DNA of 64,000 nucleotides from Brotaphodocola catenula (GTDB lineage Bacteria > Bacillota > Clostridia > Lachnospirales > Lachnospiraceae), in the NCBI GenBank assembly GCA_020686985.1, contig JAJEPU010000007.1, forward strand, positions 35,167-99,166. Direction: 5' to 3'. The position numbers were made by a program, and so were the translations under genes. Shown here one piece after another: positions 55,929 to 64,000 of this stretch. Position 1 is the stretch's first letter, and every line of letters begins with the position of its first letter. A model generated the notes under the pieces. That model did no database searches and was not told the DNA's origin. It saw only the letters and a program-made list of their open reading frames with translations.

Positions 55929-56016
55929 TATAACTCAGAAGGGGATTGTCTCCCCTCCTGAGAAGACTTGTGATACCCCCACCTAAAGAGGAGGGGGACA
56001 TCCACTCTGAGTTATA
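55929..56016 (+). other. Folded leader element before spoIIAA, with two exclusive pairings
   Basis: An 11-base perfect inverted repeat (55929-55939 with 56006-56016) encloses a 6-bp hairpin (55940-55945 with 55951-55956) and a C5/G5 hairpin with AAAG loop (55976-55997). CTCAG at 55934-55938 can instead pair with CTGAG at 55958-55962, so two folds exclude each other. It ends 24 bases before the spoIIAA start. It may be a regulatory leader or a dispersed repeat. Confidence 0.5.
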
Positions 56017-56039
56017 AATGATAAAGGGAGGACACAACT

Positions 56040-56378
56040 ATGACAGAAACCTTCACCTATGAAGCGCGGGATCAGATTCTGGTGATTCATCTTCCGAAGG
56101 AACTGGATCATCACAACTGCCGAAATTTGAGATATGAGACGGATCTTCTGTTCTCGGAAAATTATATCCGTAAGGTGGTGTTTGATTTTTCCAGAACGGA
56201 ATTCATGGACTCTTCCGGTATCGGGGTTCTCTTAAATCGCTATAAGCAGATGGCAAGAAGCGGGGGGAGTGTGACGCTTTACGGGGTCAGGGAGCAGATT
56301 GCTCGTGTGCTTGCGATTGGAGGAGTTACCCGACTGATTGCACATTTTGACACAAAGGAAGCGGCAATCGCGGGGTGA
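56040..56378 (+). CDS. spoIIAA: Anti-sigma F factor antagonist SpoIIAA
   Basis: A 112-residue STAS-domain protein. FMDSSGIGVLLNRY places the phosphorylatable serine at about Ser58. Unphosphorylated SpoIIAA frees sigma F from SpoIIAB in the forespore. GGGAGG precedes the ATG, and the gene is followed directly by spoIIAB and sigF. Confidence 0.96.
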   Translation: MTETFTYEARDQILVIHLPKELDHHNCRNLRYETDLLFSENYIRKVVFDFSRTEFMDSSGIGVLLNRYKQMARSGGSVTLYGVREQIARVLAIGGVTRLIAHFDTKEAAIAG

Positions 56379-56394
56379 GATGGAGGAGATGTGC

Positions 56395-56811
56395 ATGCAA
56401 CGGTTTCATATGGAAATGGAGAGTTTATCGGAGAATGAGGAATTTGCCCGGGTGGTGACGGCGGTCTTTATGAGTCGTCTCGACCCGACACTCGAGGAGA
56501 TCGAGGATGTGAAGACGGCGGTCTCGGAGGCAGTAACGAACGCGGAGATCCACGGATATGCGGGAAAGCAGGGGATCATTGAGATGGACTTGGAGATTGA
56601 GGGGCAAGAGCTGACGATTCAGGTGAAGGATTGCGGGCGGGGGATCGAAAATGTGGAGAAGGCGATGGAACCTCTGTTTACGACCGACCGCTCGGGAGAA
56701 CGCTCCGGTATGGGATTTTCTTTTATGGAAGCCTTTATGGATGAGTTGGAGGTGAAATCGGAGGTCGGAAAAGGAACGTTGGTGATCATGAAAAAGAGGA
56801 TCGGACGGTGA
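56395..56811 (+). CDS. spoIIAB: Anti-sigma F factor / serine kinase SpoIIAB
   Basis: A 138-residue GHKL-type kinase that binds sigma F and phosphorylates SpoIIAA. The N box EAVTNAEIHGY (Glu45, Asn49), DCGRGI and the GMGFSFMEAFMD G2 region are intact. Start 56395 has GGAGGAG at six bases; upstream in-frame ATGs are poorly placed. Confidence 0.95.
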   Translation: MQRFHMEMESLSENEEFARVVTAVFMSRLDPTLEEIEDVKTAVSEAVTNAEIHGYAGKQGIIEMDLEIEGQELTIQVKDCGRGIENVEKAMEPLFTTDRSGERSGMGFSFMEAFMDELEVKSEVGKGTLVIMKKRIGR

Positions 56812-56815
56812 GGGC

Positions 56816-57541
56816 ATGGAAGAGGTACGGGAACTTTTACGGCGTGCCCGGGCAGGAGAGACAGAATGCCGGGAGGCAGTTGTGCTTGCAAACACCGGTC
56901 TTGTCTGGAGCATGGTCAGACGCTTTACAGGGAGAGGATATGAGGCGGAGGATCTGTTTCAGATCGGATGCATCGGGCTTTTAAAAGCGGTTGATCGGTT
57001 TGATCTGTCCTTTGATGTCTGCTTTTCGACGTATGCGGTTCCGATGATTGCCGGGGAGATCAGGCGATTCTTAAGAGATGATGGGATGCTTAAAGTCAGC
57101 CGGTCGATGAAAGAACTGGCGATGCGCGTTCGCTCTGCGAGGGAGGCATTGACCGGGGAGCTTGGGCGGGAGCCCGGGATGGATGAGATTGCCGGTCGTG
57201 TCGGGGTGTCACGAGAGCAAGCGGTGGCATCACTTGAGGCAGTGACGCAGGTGGATTCGATTTATCGAAATATCGGAAATAAAGAAGGGCAGGAACTTGC
57301 CCTGATGGATCGACTCACGGATGAAAATCAGGAAGAAGAAAATTTGATGAATCGAATGGTTCTTGAGCATCTCCTCGAAAAACTTGACGGGCTGGAAAGA
57401 GAAATCATTGTGCGCCGATATTTTGAGGATCAGACGCAGACGCAGATCGCACAGGAATTATCGCTTACGCAGGTGCAGGTATCCCGCATGGAGAAGAGGA
57501 TTTTACAGCGCATGCGGGAGTGGATGAGGGAATCTTCCTAG
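56816..57541 (+). CDS. sigF: RNA polymerase sporulation sigma factor sigma F
   Basis: A 241-residue sigma-70-family factor for the forespore. Region 2 (DLFQIGCIGLLKAVDRFD, FSTYAVPMIAGEIRRFLRDDG) and region 4 (TQTQIAQELSLTQVQVSRMEKRIL) are clear. It lies five bases after spoIIAB. In Bacillus subtilis the spoVA genes follow in the same direction; here they face sigF. Confidence 0.96.
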   Translation: MEEVRELLRRARAGETECREAVVLANTGLVWSMVRRFTGRGYEAEDLFQIGCIGLLKAVDRFDLSFDVCFSTYAVPMIAGEIRRFLRDDGMLKVSRSMKELAMRVRSAREALTGELGREPGMDEIAGRVGVSREQAVASLEAVTQVDSIYRNIGNKEGQELALMDRLTDENQEEENLMNRMVLEHLLEKLDGLEREIIVRRYFEDQTQTQIAQELSLTQVQVSRMEKRILQRMREWMRESS

Positions 57542-57546
57542 CTTTC

Positions 57547-57579
57547 TGGAAATTTTTCTAAATAAATCCTAAAAATTTT
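57547..57579. terminator. Bidirectional terminator between sigF and spoVAC
   Basis: GGAAATTTTT (57547-57556) pairs with AAAAATTTTCC ending at 57579 around a 13-base loop. It overlaps the last codons of spoVAC and has A/T-runs on both sides, fitting the convergent arrangement. Confidence 0.6.
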
Positions 57580-58013
57580 CCGATCAGGAAAATCAGACCG
57601 AGAATCCAGCTTGCGAGGACTCCGTAGAGGATCACAGGACCGGCGATCGTAAAGATTTTGACGCCGATGCCGAATACATGACCTTCTGTGCGGTATTCGA
57701 TTGCGGGTGCGGAGACGGAGTTCGCAAATCCGGTGATCGGGACGAGAGCACCTGCACCGCCCCATTTGACGATCTTGGGGTAGATTCCAAGACCCGTAGA
57801 GAGGGCGCTCAAGAAAATTAAGGTCAGCTGTGTGAGCGTCTGTGCCTTTTCTTTTTCAAGACCGGCACGGCTGACGAGAAAAAGAATCAGGATCTGGGCA
57901 CCGGCGCAGATGACTCCTCCTGTTACAAATGCCTTTCCCATATCTGCGAGAAGTCCGTTGACCGGAGTTACTTTTTTGACGTAATCACCATATGCTTTTT
58001 TGTTCAGTTCCAT
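57558..58013 (-). CDS. spoVAC: Stage V sporulation protein AC
   Basis: A 151-residue membrane protein with four helices. VPITGFANSVSAPAIEYRTEGHVFGIGVKIFTIAGPVILYG is the SpoVAC signature region. SpoVAC is a mechanosensitive-type channel component in the spore inner membrane, needed for dipicolinic acid movement. Last gene of the minus-strand spoVAA-AB-AC group. Confidence 0.95.
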   Translation of the reverse strand: MELNKKAYGDYVKKVTPVNGLLADMGKAFVTGGVICAGAQILILFLVSRAGLEKEKAQTLTQLTLIFLSALSTGLGIYPKIVKWGGAGALVPITGFANSVSAPAIEYRTEGHVFGIGVKIFTIAGPVILYGVLASWILGLIFLIGKFLGFI

Positions 58014-58056
58014 AGAAAATCAGTCCTCCAGTTCATATATTTATCTTAGAAAATTC

Positions 58057-58509
58057 TTACCCATCCATTCCATAAAAAAAGTAGAGCAGAGATCCAGCCA
58101 ACTTTCCGAGGGCGATGGAGAGAATCAGATATTGGAGCCCGACAGAGAGATGGCTGCGTCTGCTGATAACAGGAAGTGTCTTGAGCGTTTCCGCAAGTGA
58201 CATGGCGAGACAGCCGACAAAAATTCCGACCGAAGCTCCAAAGATCGCGAGGAGAAGTGAGGCGATCGGGGCAAAAATCGAGGTGAGCGGGAACTCGTAG
58301 AGATCCCAGAGATTTCCAAAGATTCCGCCGGAGATAATCACAGTCTCATAGAGCATAATGTGAGATCGTGTTTTTGTTTTTCCGATCAAACGGGGAAATA
58401 CGCCGATGATGGCGAGAAATGCGAAGACACCACCTGCAATGATGCTTCCGGCACTCAGTCCAATCAAAGATAAGAGAAGCGTATGCAGAAGTGGATTATT
58501 GAATATCAA
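58057..58509 (-). CDS. spoVAB: Stage V sporulation protein AB
   Basis: A 150-residue protein with about five helices, matching SpoVAB (GGVFAFLAIIGVFPRL, YETVIISGGIFGNLWDL). It overlaps the end of spoVAA by 14 bases. Role in the SpoVA complex is not defined. Confidence 0.92.
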   Translation of the reverse strand: MIFNNPLLHTLLLSLIGLSAGSIIAGGVFAFLAIIGVFPRLIGKTKTRSHIMLYETVIISGGIFGNLWDLYEFPLTSIFAPIASLLLAIFGASVGIFVGCLAMSLAETLKTLPVISRRSHLSVGLQYLILSIALGKLAGSLLYFFYGMDG

Positions 58510-59131
58510 TGTCCTGCTCCTTTCGAGAGTCGTTTTGAATCAGTGTCTTGCAGATATTTTCCTCATAGAGTCGCATTTCCACCTCAAGCGGTGTCGGGTC
58601 CGTGTTTAGCTTGAAACGGAGTACATGATTAAAAAAGGCGAGAATTCCGACAGCAAGTCCGATGGAATAGGATGCCTCTAAGACCGTGAAGCCGGTTTTC
58701 TCCTGACCGGTCACAAGGCGGTAGACCTCGGAGAAGACGTCGGTTACATTGACATCGTTGTTGAATGTCATGATCGCAAATGCAGATCCGCAAAAGGCAA
58801 TCAGACAGACAATCAGTGTTTTCGCCCATGCCAGAGCCAGTTTTGGCGGGTGCGGGGGCTGATAGTCAATGATGAATTCGACTTTTCCGATGTTTGTGAC
58901 CTGAATCGTAGAATCCGCAGATTCTAAAAGCGAGATCACATCCAGAGCCTGACAGACATAGCGCCGGGGCTTTGAGCTGTGAAGCGTGCGGATCTTCATC
59001 GATTTACACCGGTTCTGGATATGCGGATTTTTGCAGTAGACATCAGCCACATCCCGCAGAAAGACATCTTTTTCATGCACTTCCGTGATCTCTCTGAGAT
59101 TGAGATAGACCACAGAGGCTGCCAAACTCAT
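58496..59131 (-). CDS. spoVAA: Stage V sporulation protein AA
   Basis: A 211-residue protein. The N-terminal soluble domain (VYLNLREITEVHEKDVFLRDVADVYC) and two C-terminal helices (about 105-125 and 155-175) match SpoVAA. Its ATG overlaps the stop of a 71-residue upstream gene as ATGA. Confidence 0.92.
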   Translation of the reverse strand: MSLAASVVYLNLREITEVHEKDVFLRDVADVYCKNPHIQNRCKSMKIRTLHSSKPRRYVCQALDVISLLESADSTIQVTNIGKVEFIIDYQPPHPPKLALAWAKTLIVCLIAFCGSAFAIMTFNNDVNVTDVFSEVYRLVTGQEKTGFTVLEASYSIGLAVGILAFFNHVLRFKLNTDPTPLEVEMRLYEENICKTLIQNDSRKEQDIDIQ

Positions 59132-59343
59132 AAAATGACCTCCAGGGTGATGGAGGCATCCGCTGTGAGAGCTATTCTCTGCTCTGGCATTTCTATGGAA
59201 GTTTGCTGTACGAGGGTGCTTCCCTCATGGTGCGGGCGCCTGGTGTCTGTCCAGAGAATGAACAGGAGGACGCTGATTGTGAACAGGCAGATCAGTGTCA
59301 TAAGTGTGCGCGCGTGGTTTCTTAAAAAACTGAGAATCGTCAT
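59128..59343 (-). CDS. Small membrane protein, first gene of the spoVAA-AB-AC group
   Basis: A 71-residue protein with a basic N-terminus and one helix (about 13-30), then an extracytoplasmic tail. It overlaps spoVAA by four bases, so it belongs to the operon. I know of no counterpart in the Bacillus spoVA operon. The 221 bases between it and spoVAD should hold both divergent promoters, probably for a forespore sigma factor, but no clear match was found. Confidence 0.75.
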   Translation of the reverse strand: MTILSFLRNHARTLMTLICLFTISVLLFILWTDTRRPHHEGSTLVQQTSIEMPEQRIALTADASITLEVIL

Positions 59344-59564
59344 CGTATATCACATCCTTTTCAGAAATCAGTATATGCAAAGAATCGTTCCAATATGTGT
59401 GGACGAGAAGTCAATGACTGGAAAAACTGAGCGCAAAAACAGACGAGAGACGACAAAAATAGAAAAATAGAATAGAAGTTACATGGTGCGGGAATTCTAA
59501 TGGAAAAAAGAATTAAAAAAGGACTTTGAAGAACTTTATTGAGGAGAAAGGAGCTTGAAACAAC

Positions 59565-60581
59565 ATGCAAAAAGGAAGAGCGAGTATGGTTCCGGGGCGA
59601 CCAGTTTATCTGGTCTCATCGGCTTCAGTTGTCGGAAAAAAGGAGGGTGAGGGACCACTCGGAGAAAAATTTGATGTTGTGGAGCAGGATGCGATGTTTG
59701 GAGCGCCAAACTGGGAGCAGGCGGAGAGCGCAATGCAGAAGCAGGCAGCGGATCTTGCGCTTGAGAAGCGGGATATTCACAGAAAAGATGTCCGTTACCT
59801 GTTTGCGGGAGATTTGCTCGGACAGCTGATTGCGACCTCGTTTGGAACCGTGGATCTCGACATTCCGCTGTTTGGACTTTATGGAGCGTGTTCGACAATC
59901 GGGGAGGCGATTGGTCTTGGAAGCATGTGTGTCGGGGCAGGGGATGCCGACTGTGTGCTTGCGCTCGCTTCCAGTCATTATGCGACCGCAGAGAAGCAGT
60001 TTCGGTTTCCGCTTGGATATGGGAGTCAGAGACCGCAGAGTGCCTCGTGGACTGTGACTGGATGTGGAGCAGTCGTACTTTCATCGAAACGTCCATCGTC
60101 TGGAACAGCAGTCAAGATTGCAGGCGTCACGACAGGAAAACTTGTAGATATGGGAATCCATGATTCAATGAATATGGGAGCTGCGATGGCACCTGCTGCT
60201 TGGAACACGATTATGACAAATTTTCAGGATTTTGGGGTGGATGAATCCCATTATGACCGGATCATCACCGGGGATCTTGGGCGAATTGGTCAGAAGATTT
60301 TGCTTGATTTCATGAGAGAAGAAGGTCATGAGCTGTCAGGGATTCACATGGACTGCGGAATTGAGATTTACGATTATGGATCTCAGGACATTCATGCGGG
60401 CGGAAGCGGGTGCGGATGCTCGGCAGTGACACTGTGCGCGCAGATTCTCCCTAAACTTTTGAGCGGGGAATGGAAGCGCGTGTTCTTTCTCCCGACAGGT
60501 GCACTGCTCTCGACGGTCAGCTACAATGAGGGACAGAATATTCCGGGGATTGCACACGGAGTAATTCTTGAGAGCGTTTGA
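59565..60581 (+). CDS. spoVAD: Stage V sporulation protein AD
   Basis: A 338-residue thiolase-fold protein. SpoVAD binds dipicolinic acid at the spore inner membrane. LFGLYGACSTIGEAIGLGSM and HAGGSGCGCSAVTLC are typical. It is on the plus strand, diverging from spoVAA-AB-AC. AAAGGAG lies about twelve bases upstream of the ATG. Confidence 0.96.
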   Translation: MQKGRASMVPGRPVYLVSSASVVGKKEGEGPLGEKFDVVEQDAMFGAPNWEQAESAMQKQAADLALEKRDIHRKDVRYLFAGDLLGQLIATSFGTVDLDIPLFGLYGACSTIGEAIGLGSMCVGAGDADCVLALASSHYATAEKQFRFPLGYGSQRPQSASWTVTGCGAVVLSSKRPSSGTAVKIAGVTTGKLVDMGIHDSMNMGAAMAPAAWNTIMTNFQDFGVDESHYDRIITGDLGRIGQKILLDFMREEGHELSGIHMDCGIEIYDYGSQDIHAGGSGCGCSAVTLCAQILPKLLSGEWKRVFFLPTGALLSTVSYNEGQNIPGIAHGVILESV

Positions 60582-60771
60582 GTGAGATAAAAAATAAGTA
60601 AAGATGAATGAAGTTAAGTGAAATAAATGAGATAAGTAAGATAGGGGTGCAGAGGTGTGGAATTTACCCACATAAAAATCAAGGATGACAAAATGGAGAA
60701 AACAACGACGGGAAATGGATCGTGTGAGCCATGGACTGAAAAATGAGAAGAAAAGGAGACTGTGAGAAAAT

Positions 60772-61158
60772 ATGATGAATATGACAGGGATGGAAGTTGC
60801 AGTAGAGATCGGGAAATCGTTTCTCGTCGGAGGGGCTATCTGTGCGCTTGTTCAGATCCTGCTTGACCGGACAAAGATGATGCCGGGAAGGGTGATGGTA
60901 CTGCTTGTGGTATCGGGGGCGATTCTTGGATTTTTCGGGCTTTATCAGCCATTTTCGGAGTGGGCGGGCGCAGGTGCGGGGGTACCGCTTCTCGGTTTTG
61001 GAAATACACTCTGGAAGGGAGTAAAAAAAGGAATTGCAGAGAATGGGATGATCGGGATTTTCAGTGGAGGCTTGGAGGCCAGTGCGGCGGGAATTTCCGC
61101 CGCACTGATCTTTGGTTACCTCTCAGCCCTGATCTTTAAACCTAAGATGAAAGAGTAA
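60772..61158 (+). CDS. spoVAE: Stage V sporulation protein AE
   Basis: A 128-residue membrane protein with four helices (GAGAGVPLLGFGNTLWKGV is characteristic of SpoVAE/SpoVAEb). It follows spoVAD after a 190-base spacer of GATAAG-type simple sequence with a fresh ribosome-binding site. It partners SpoVAC and SpoVAD. Confidence 0.93.
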   Translation: MMNMTGMEVAVEIGKSFLVGGAICALVQILLDRTKMMPGRVMVLLVVSGAILGFFGLYQPFSEWAGAGAGVPLLGFGNTLWKGVKKGIAENGMIGIFSGGLEASAAGISAALIFGYLSALIFKPKMKE

Positions 61159-61183
61159 TATAAGTTTTCGGTGTTGTTTTAAT

Positions 61184-63871
61184 CTAGTCACGTCCGGGAC
61201 CATTTGAGATTCCGGCTTTTGGCAGTGCCGAAGCACCGCCTCCCGGACCATAGCCCGGACCAAGGTTGCTGATTCCGGCAGGCGGAAGCGTCTCCGGAGT
61301 CTGACTGGAAGGTCCACTGCTCTCTGCACCATCAGTTGCCGGGGCAATCGTGGAAGCCGTGTGTCCGCCACACTTTCTCGTCGGCATTGCGTAAGCAGAA
61401 TCATCGGTTGAGCTGTCGGCATCTGCGGGAAGTGCAAGGCGGATTTTTGTTGATTTCGGGCATCCGGAGTTTGGAAGCAGTCCGGTGATGCTACATACCG
61501 TTGCACGTACATGAACATCGCACAGATCCGTCGGGACACTGCCCTTTGCAAAGTACTCGGTGTAGGTTGCATCTCCGCGCGGGTCCTCATCGCAGACTCC
61601 GGGAATTGCAAGTTTTCCGGATTTCCGGCAGATCACAGCAGTCTCTACGCTGTCCGGAACACTGAATCCCGGATCTTCTTTTCCCTCGTGAACCCGGGTC
61701 ATGATCTTTCGCCAGATATCCTTGTGGAAGGAGGTTCCGCCGTTTCGTGAAGTCAGTTTCTGGTTATCGTCACAGCCGGCCCAAATGCCGGCAGTGAAGT
61801 ACGGGGTGTAGCCCACAAACCAGATATCGTTGTTCTTGGAAGTGGTTCCGCTCTTTCCGGCACTTGACATGTTTGCGATTTTTGCGCGGGTACTCGTCGA
61901 GTTGATCGAGCTTCCGAACTTTCGGTTTGCCTCCATCGAATCCGACATGGCGTCCGTCAGAAGAAAGGCTGTGGAATCCTTGAGCACGCGGTGCGTCTCC
62001 GGCTCGTTGTTGATCAGGATCTTGCCGTCGTGGTCTAGAATCTTCGTGAAGAAGATCGGTTTCGTGTAGACACCGCCGTTTGCGATCGAGGCGTAGGCGG
62101 CAGTCAGTTCAAGGTTGCTGACACCTTTTGTCAGTCCGCCGAGAGCAGTTGCGGCGTTGTAATCAGTCGCGGTCAGCGAGGTGATTCCGAAGTTATTGGC
62201 GTACTCGACACCGACCTGAGGAGTCACGGTTTCCATCAGACAGCGAACGGCAACGATGTTCATTGAGTAGATGATACCGTCGCGGATGCTTGAGTAACCG
62301 GTGTATCCCTGACTGTACCAGTTGGAAAATGTCTTGTTTCCAACGGTGTACGGAGCGTCGTAGTAGACGGTTCCGAGAGTTGCTCCGCGTGCATCGATCG
62401 CGGGCGCAAAGGCAGAGATGATTTTGAATGTTGATCCCGGCTGACGAAGCGTGTTTGTCGCGCGGTTCAGCGTCAGGCTTGCGGTCTTGGAACCTCGACC
62501 ACCGCTGATTGCCTTGACCTGTCCGGTTTTCTGATCCATGAGTACAAATGAAACCTGAGGCTCTAAGATTTTTGTCAGGCGCTCGCCGATGATCGTGTCT
62601 CCCTCCTTGAGCAGATAAGCCTTGTATGATTCAATATCTGCGTCAACTGCCTCCTCCGTGTCATAGAGACCGTCGAAATTGTCGTCGCGGACATCGGTGT
62701 GCCAACTGCGGATCGATTTTTCTGAGAAATGCTCGGTCGTGCCGTCCGCGTGTGTCACGGAGAGACGGTACTCGATCGAATAGCGTTTGACGGAGTAATT
62801 GTCCGGATTGTTGACTTCCTCATCGACGATTGTCTGGAGATCCGGGTCCTGAGTCGTGTAGATTTGAAGACCACCGCTGTAAATCAGGTTGTGCGCCTGT
62901 GTGTCGGTGTAGCTGAGTTTTTCCATCAGCGTTTCCTTGACCTGCTGGATCAGCTCATCGGTGAAATAGCTGTAGGGGGTGGAGTTCTCGCGATTTGCGG
63001 TGTCAATGTTCTGAATCCGGTCATAGACATCGTCGGCAAGAGCTTCCTCCTGTTGCTCCTTCGAGATATAACCCTGTTCGAACATATATTGAAGGATGAC
63101 CTTGCGCTTCTCTGCATTTGCCTCCTGCCCGGTGATCGGGTTTAATCGAGACGGGTTCTGCGTGATTCCCGCGATGACAGCGCACTCGGACAGCGTCAGA
63201 TCGGAGACATCTTTATTAAAATACCGTCTTGCGGCAACTTTGACTCCGAGCGTGTTGTTTCCGAGATTGATCGTGTTTAAATAGTTGGTGAGGATGAGCT
63301 TGCGGTCCATCGAGCGCGTGAGCTGGAGCGCAAGATACTGCTCCTGAATCTTTCGCTCAAGGCGGGCACCAAAGCTGGTCTCCATTCCACCATTAAAGAC
63401 GTTGTTCTTGATCAACTGCTGGGTCAGCGTACTTCCTCCACCGAGGTTCTGACCTGTCAGGACACCGACTGCCGCACGGGAGATCGAGCGCAGATCGATG
63501 CCGTTGTGTTGCCAGAATCGGGAATCCTCGATTGCGACAAACGCGTTGATCAGATCCTGCGGGAGCTCATCGTAAGTGGCTTCCTCGCGGTTCGAGCCGG
63601 TCTGTACGAGAGTATCGGTCAGGTTTCCGGCGCTGTCATAGACCGTCGTGGCATAGCCGACCGGGACAATGCTGTCGACATTGAGCTCCGGGGCACTGTC
63701 AATGATTCCCATGAAAATGCCGATGCCGATGCTGGAAGTGACCAGAACAGCAAAAAGGCAGAGAATCAGAAAGGTCTTAAAGAAGGTGAGAAAGACACGG
63801 GTGGTGTATTTCTTTTTCTTGGAATAGATCAGATCGATCTTCTTTTCTGTTGCTTCTTTTCCATAATTCAT
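61184..63871 (-). CDS. Class A penicillin-binding protein (PBP1A-like)
   Basis: An 895-residue bifunctional peptidoglycan synthase. A basic cytoplasmic tail leads to a helix (about 25-52), then a GT51 glycosyltransferase (EDSRFWQHNGID, GGSTLTQQLIKN, RKIQEQYLALQL) and a transpeptidase: QPGSTFK nucleophile, YSMN and KSGTT. The C-terminus is Cys-containing and ends in a Pro/Gly/Ser-rich stretch. Start 63871 is chosen because the earlier in-frame ATG lies in the -10 box of the promoter at 63924; AGGAGG is about 16 bases upstream. Confidence 0.94.
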   Translation of the reverse strand: MNYGKEATEKKIDLIYSKKKKYTTRVFLTFFKTFLILCLFAVLVTSSIGIGIFMGIIDSAPELNVDSIVPVGYATTVYDSAGNLTDTLVQTGSNREEATYDELPQDLINAFVAIEDSRFWQHNGIDLRSISRAAVGVLTGQNLGGGSTLTQQLIKNNVFNGGMETSFGARLERKIQEQYLALQLTRSMDRKLILTNYLNTINLGNNTLGVKVAARRYFNKDVSDLTLSECAVIAGITQNPSRLNPITGQEANAEKRKVILQYMFEQGYISKEQQEEALADDVYDRIQNIDTANRENSTPYSYFTDELIQQVKETLMEKLSYTDTQAHNLIYSGGLQIYTTQDPDLQTIVDEEVNNPDNYSVKRYSIEYRLSVTHADGTTEHFSEKSIRSWHTDVRDDNFDGLYDTEEAVDADIESYKAYLLKEGDTIIGERLTKILEPQVSFVLMDQKTGQVKAISGGRGSKTASLTLNRATNTLRQPGSTFKIISAFAPAIDARGATLGTVYYDAPYTVGNKTFSNWYSQGYTGYSSIRDGIIYSMNIVAVRCLMETVTPQVGVEYANNFGITSLTATDYNAATALGGLTKGVSNLELTAAYASIANGGVYTKPIFFTKILDHDGKILINNEPETHRVLKDSTAFLLTDAMSDSMEANRKFGSSINSTSTRAKIANMSSAGKSGTTSKNNDIWFVGYTPYFTAGIWAGCDDNQKLTSRNGGTSFHKDIWRKIMTRVHEGKEDPGFSVPDSVETAVICRKSGKLAIPGVCDEDPRGDATYTEYFAKGSVPTDLCDVHVRATVCSITGLLPNSGCPKSTKIRLALPADADSSTDDSAYAMPTRKCGGHTASTIAPATDGAESSGPSSQTPETLPPAGISNLGPGYGPGGGASALPKAGISNGPGRD

Positions 63872-63923
63872 GTATTTGCCAAAAAATCCTCCTGCAAAAT
63901 AAAAATGTGTATCAGCTTTTCTC

Positions 63924-63952
63924 ATTATAACAAAAACTGACGGACAAGTAAA
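63924..63952 (-). promoter_or_regulatory. Promoter of the class A PBP gene
   Basis: On the minus strand TTTACT (63952-63947), 17 bases, and TATAAT (63929-63924). The in-frame ATG at 63925 is part of the -10 box, so the longer reading of the gene is excluded. The remaining 48 bases to the window edge show only a small GAGCAT/ATGCTC hairpin. Confidence 0.65.
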
Positions 63953-64000
63953 CCGTGGAGCATGTTTTCAAAAATATGCTCGGATTAGCCGTTCTCGTTT

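Overview
The window comes from a spore-forming, Gram-positive, anaerobic-type Firmicute, most likely a member of the Lachnospiraceae (Clostridia). The grounds are the forespore locus (spoIIAA, spoIIAB, sigF, spoVA genes), a valine T-box upstream of valS, sigma-A type promoters, DUF1836 and YerC/TrpR-like genes, and a pectin-use cluster. I could not name a species. No rRNA, tRNA, CRISPR array, insertion sequence or prophage was seen.

Layout. 0.2-18.7 kb is mixed housekeeping: an Lrp-type regulator with a 23-codon ORF attached, a SPOR-domain amidase, two translationally coupled LysR regulators, a membrane-anchored polysaccharide-deacetylase-like protein, a DacF-type carboxypeptidase, a GGDEF protein, a MATE exporter, an orphan NMT1-like lipoprotein, a HAD phosphatase, a TrpR-like protein, DUF1836, PcrA helicase and RlmD. 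19.0-28.8 kb is a pectin/uronide region: tripartite tricarboxylate-type transporter (tctC-B-A), alpha/beta hydrolase, cytosolic-looking GH28 with SLH-like C-terminal repeats, GH105 hydrolase and KDG kinase. The reading is import of oligogalacturonides or uronates, intracellular trimming, and entry into the KDG pathway. 29.0-35.7 kb is a complete F1Fo ATP synthase operon (atpBEFHAGDC).

37.1-49.5 kb is the most unusual part. A MotA/TolQ/ExbB-like channel subunit is fused to a degenerate EAL (c-di-GMP) domain. It overlaps by ATGA with a MotB/ExbD/ZorB-like partner that keeps the ion-carrying Asp in its first helix but has four SpaA/Cna-B-like modules and a second membrane helix instead of a peptidoglycan-binding domain. 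A Wzx/Wzy-type exopolysaccharide cluster follows directly: Wzz-kinase fusion, frameshifted Wzy, VanZ-like protein, GT4, Wzx flippase and a GT26-GT4 fusion. I infer an ion-driven, c-di-GMP-responsive envelope motor dedicated to polysaccharide export or surface mechanics, and know of no description of such a unit.

49.5-55.7 kb holds a T-box-controlled valS, folC, a 45-codon gene and a TPR membrane protein. 56.0-61.2 kb is spoIIAA-spoIIAB-sigF followed by a split spoVA locus: spoVAA-AB-AC on the minus strand facing sigF, spoVAD and spoVAE on the plus strand, as if the middle were inverted. The window closes with a class A penicillin-binding protein.

Intergenic DNA is informative. At least three related copies of a partly palindromic repeat lie near kdgK, the motor operon and valS-folC, with shorter related hairpins elsewhere. 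A GC-rich, highly self-complementary element of about 137 nt sits before kdgK. Many spacers, and some coding tails and linkers, are made of degenerate simple sequence.
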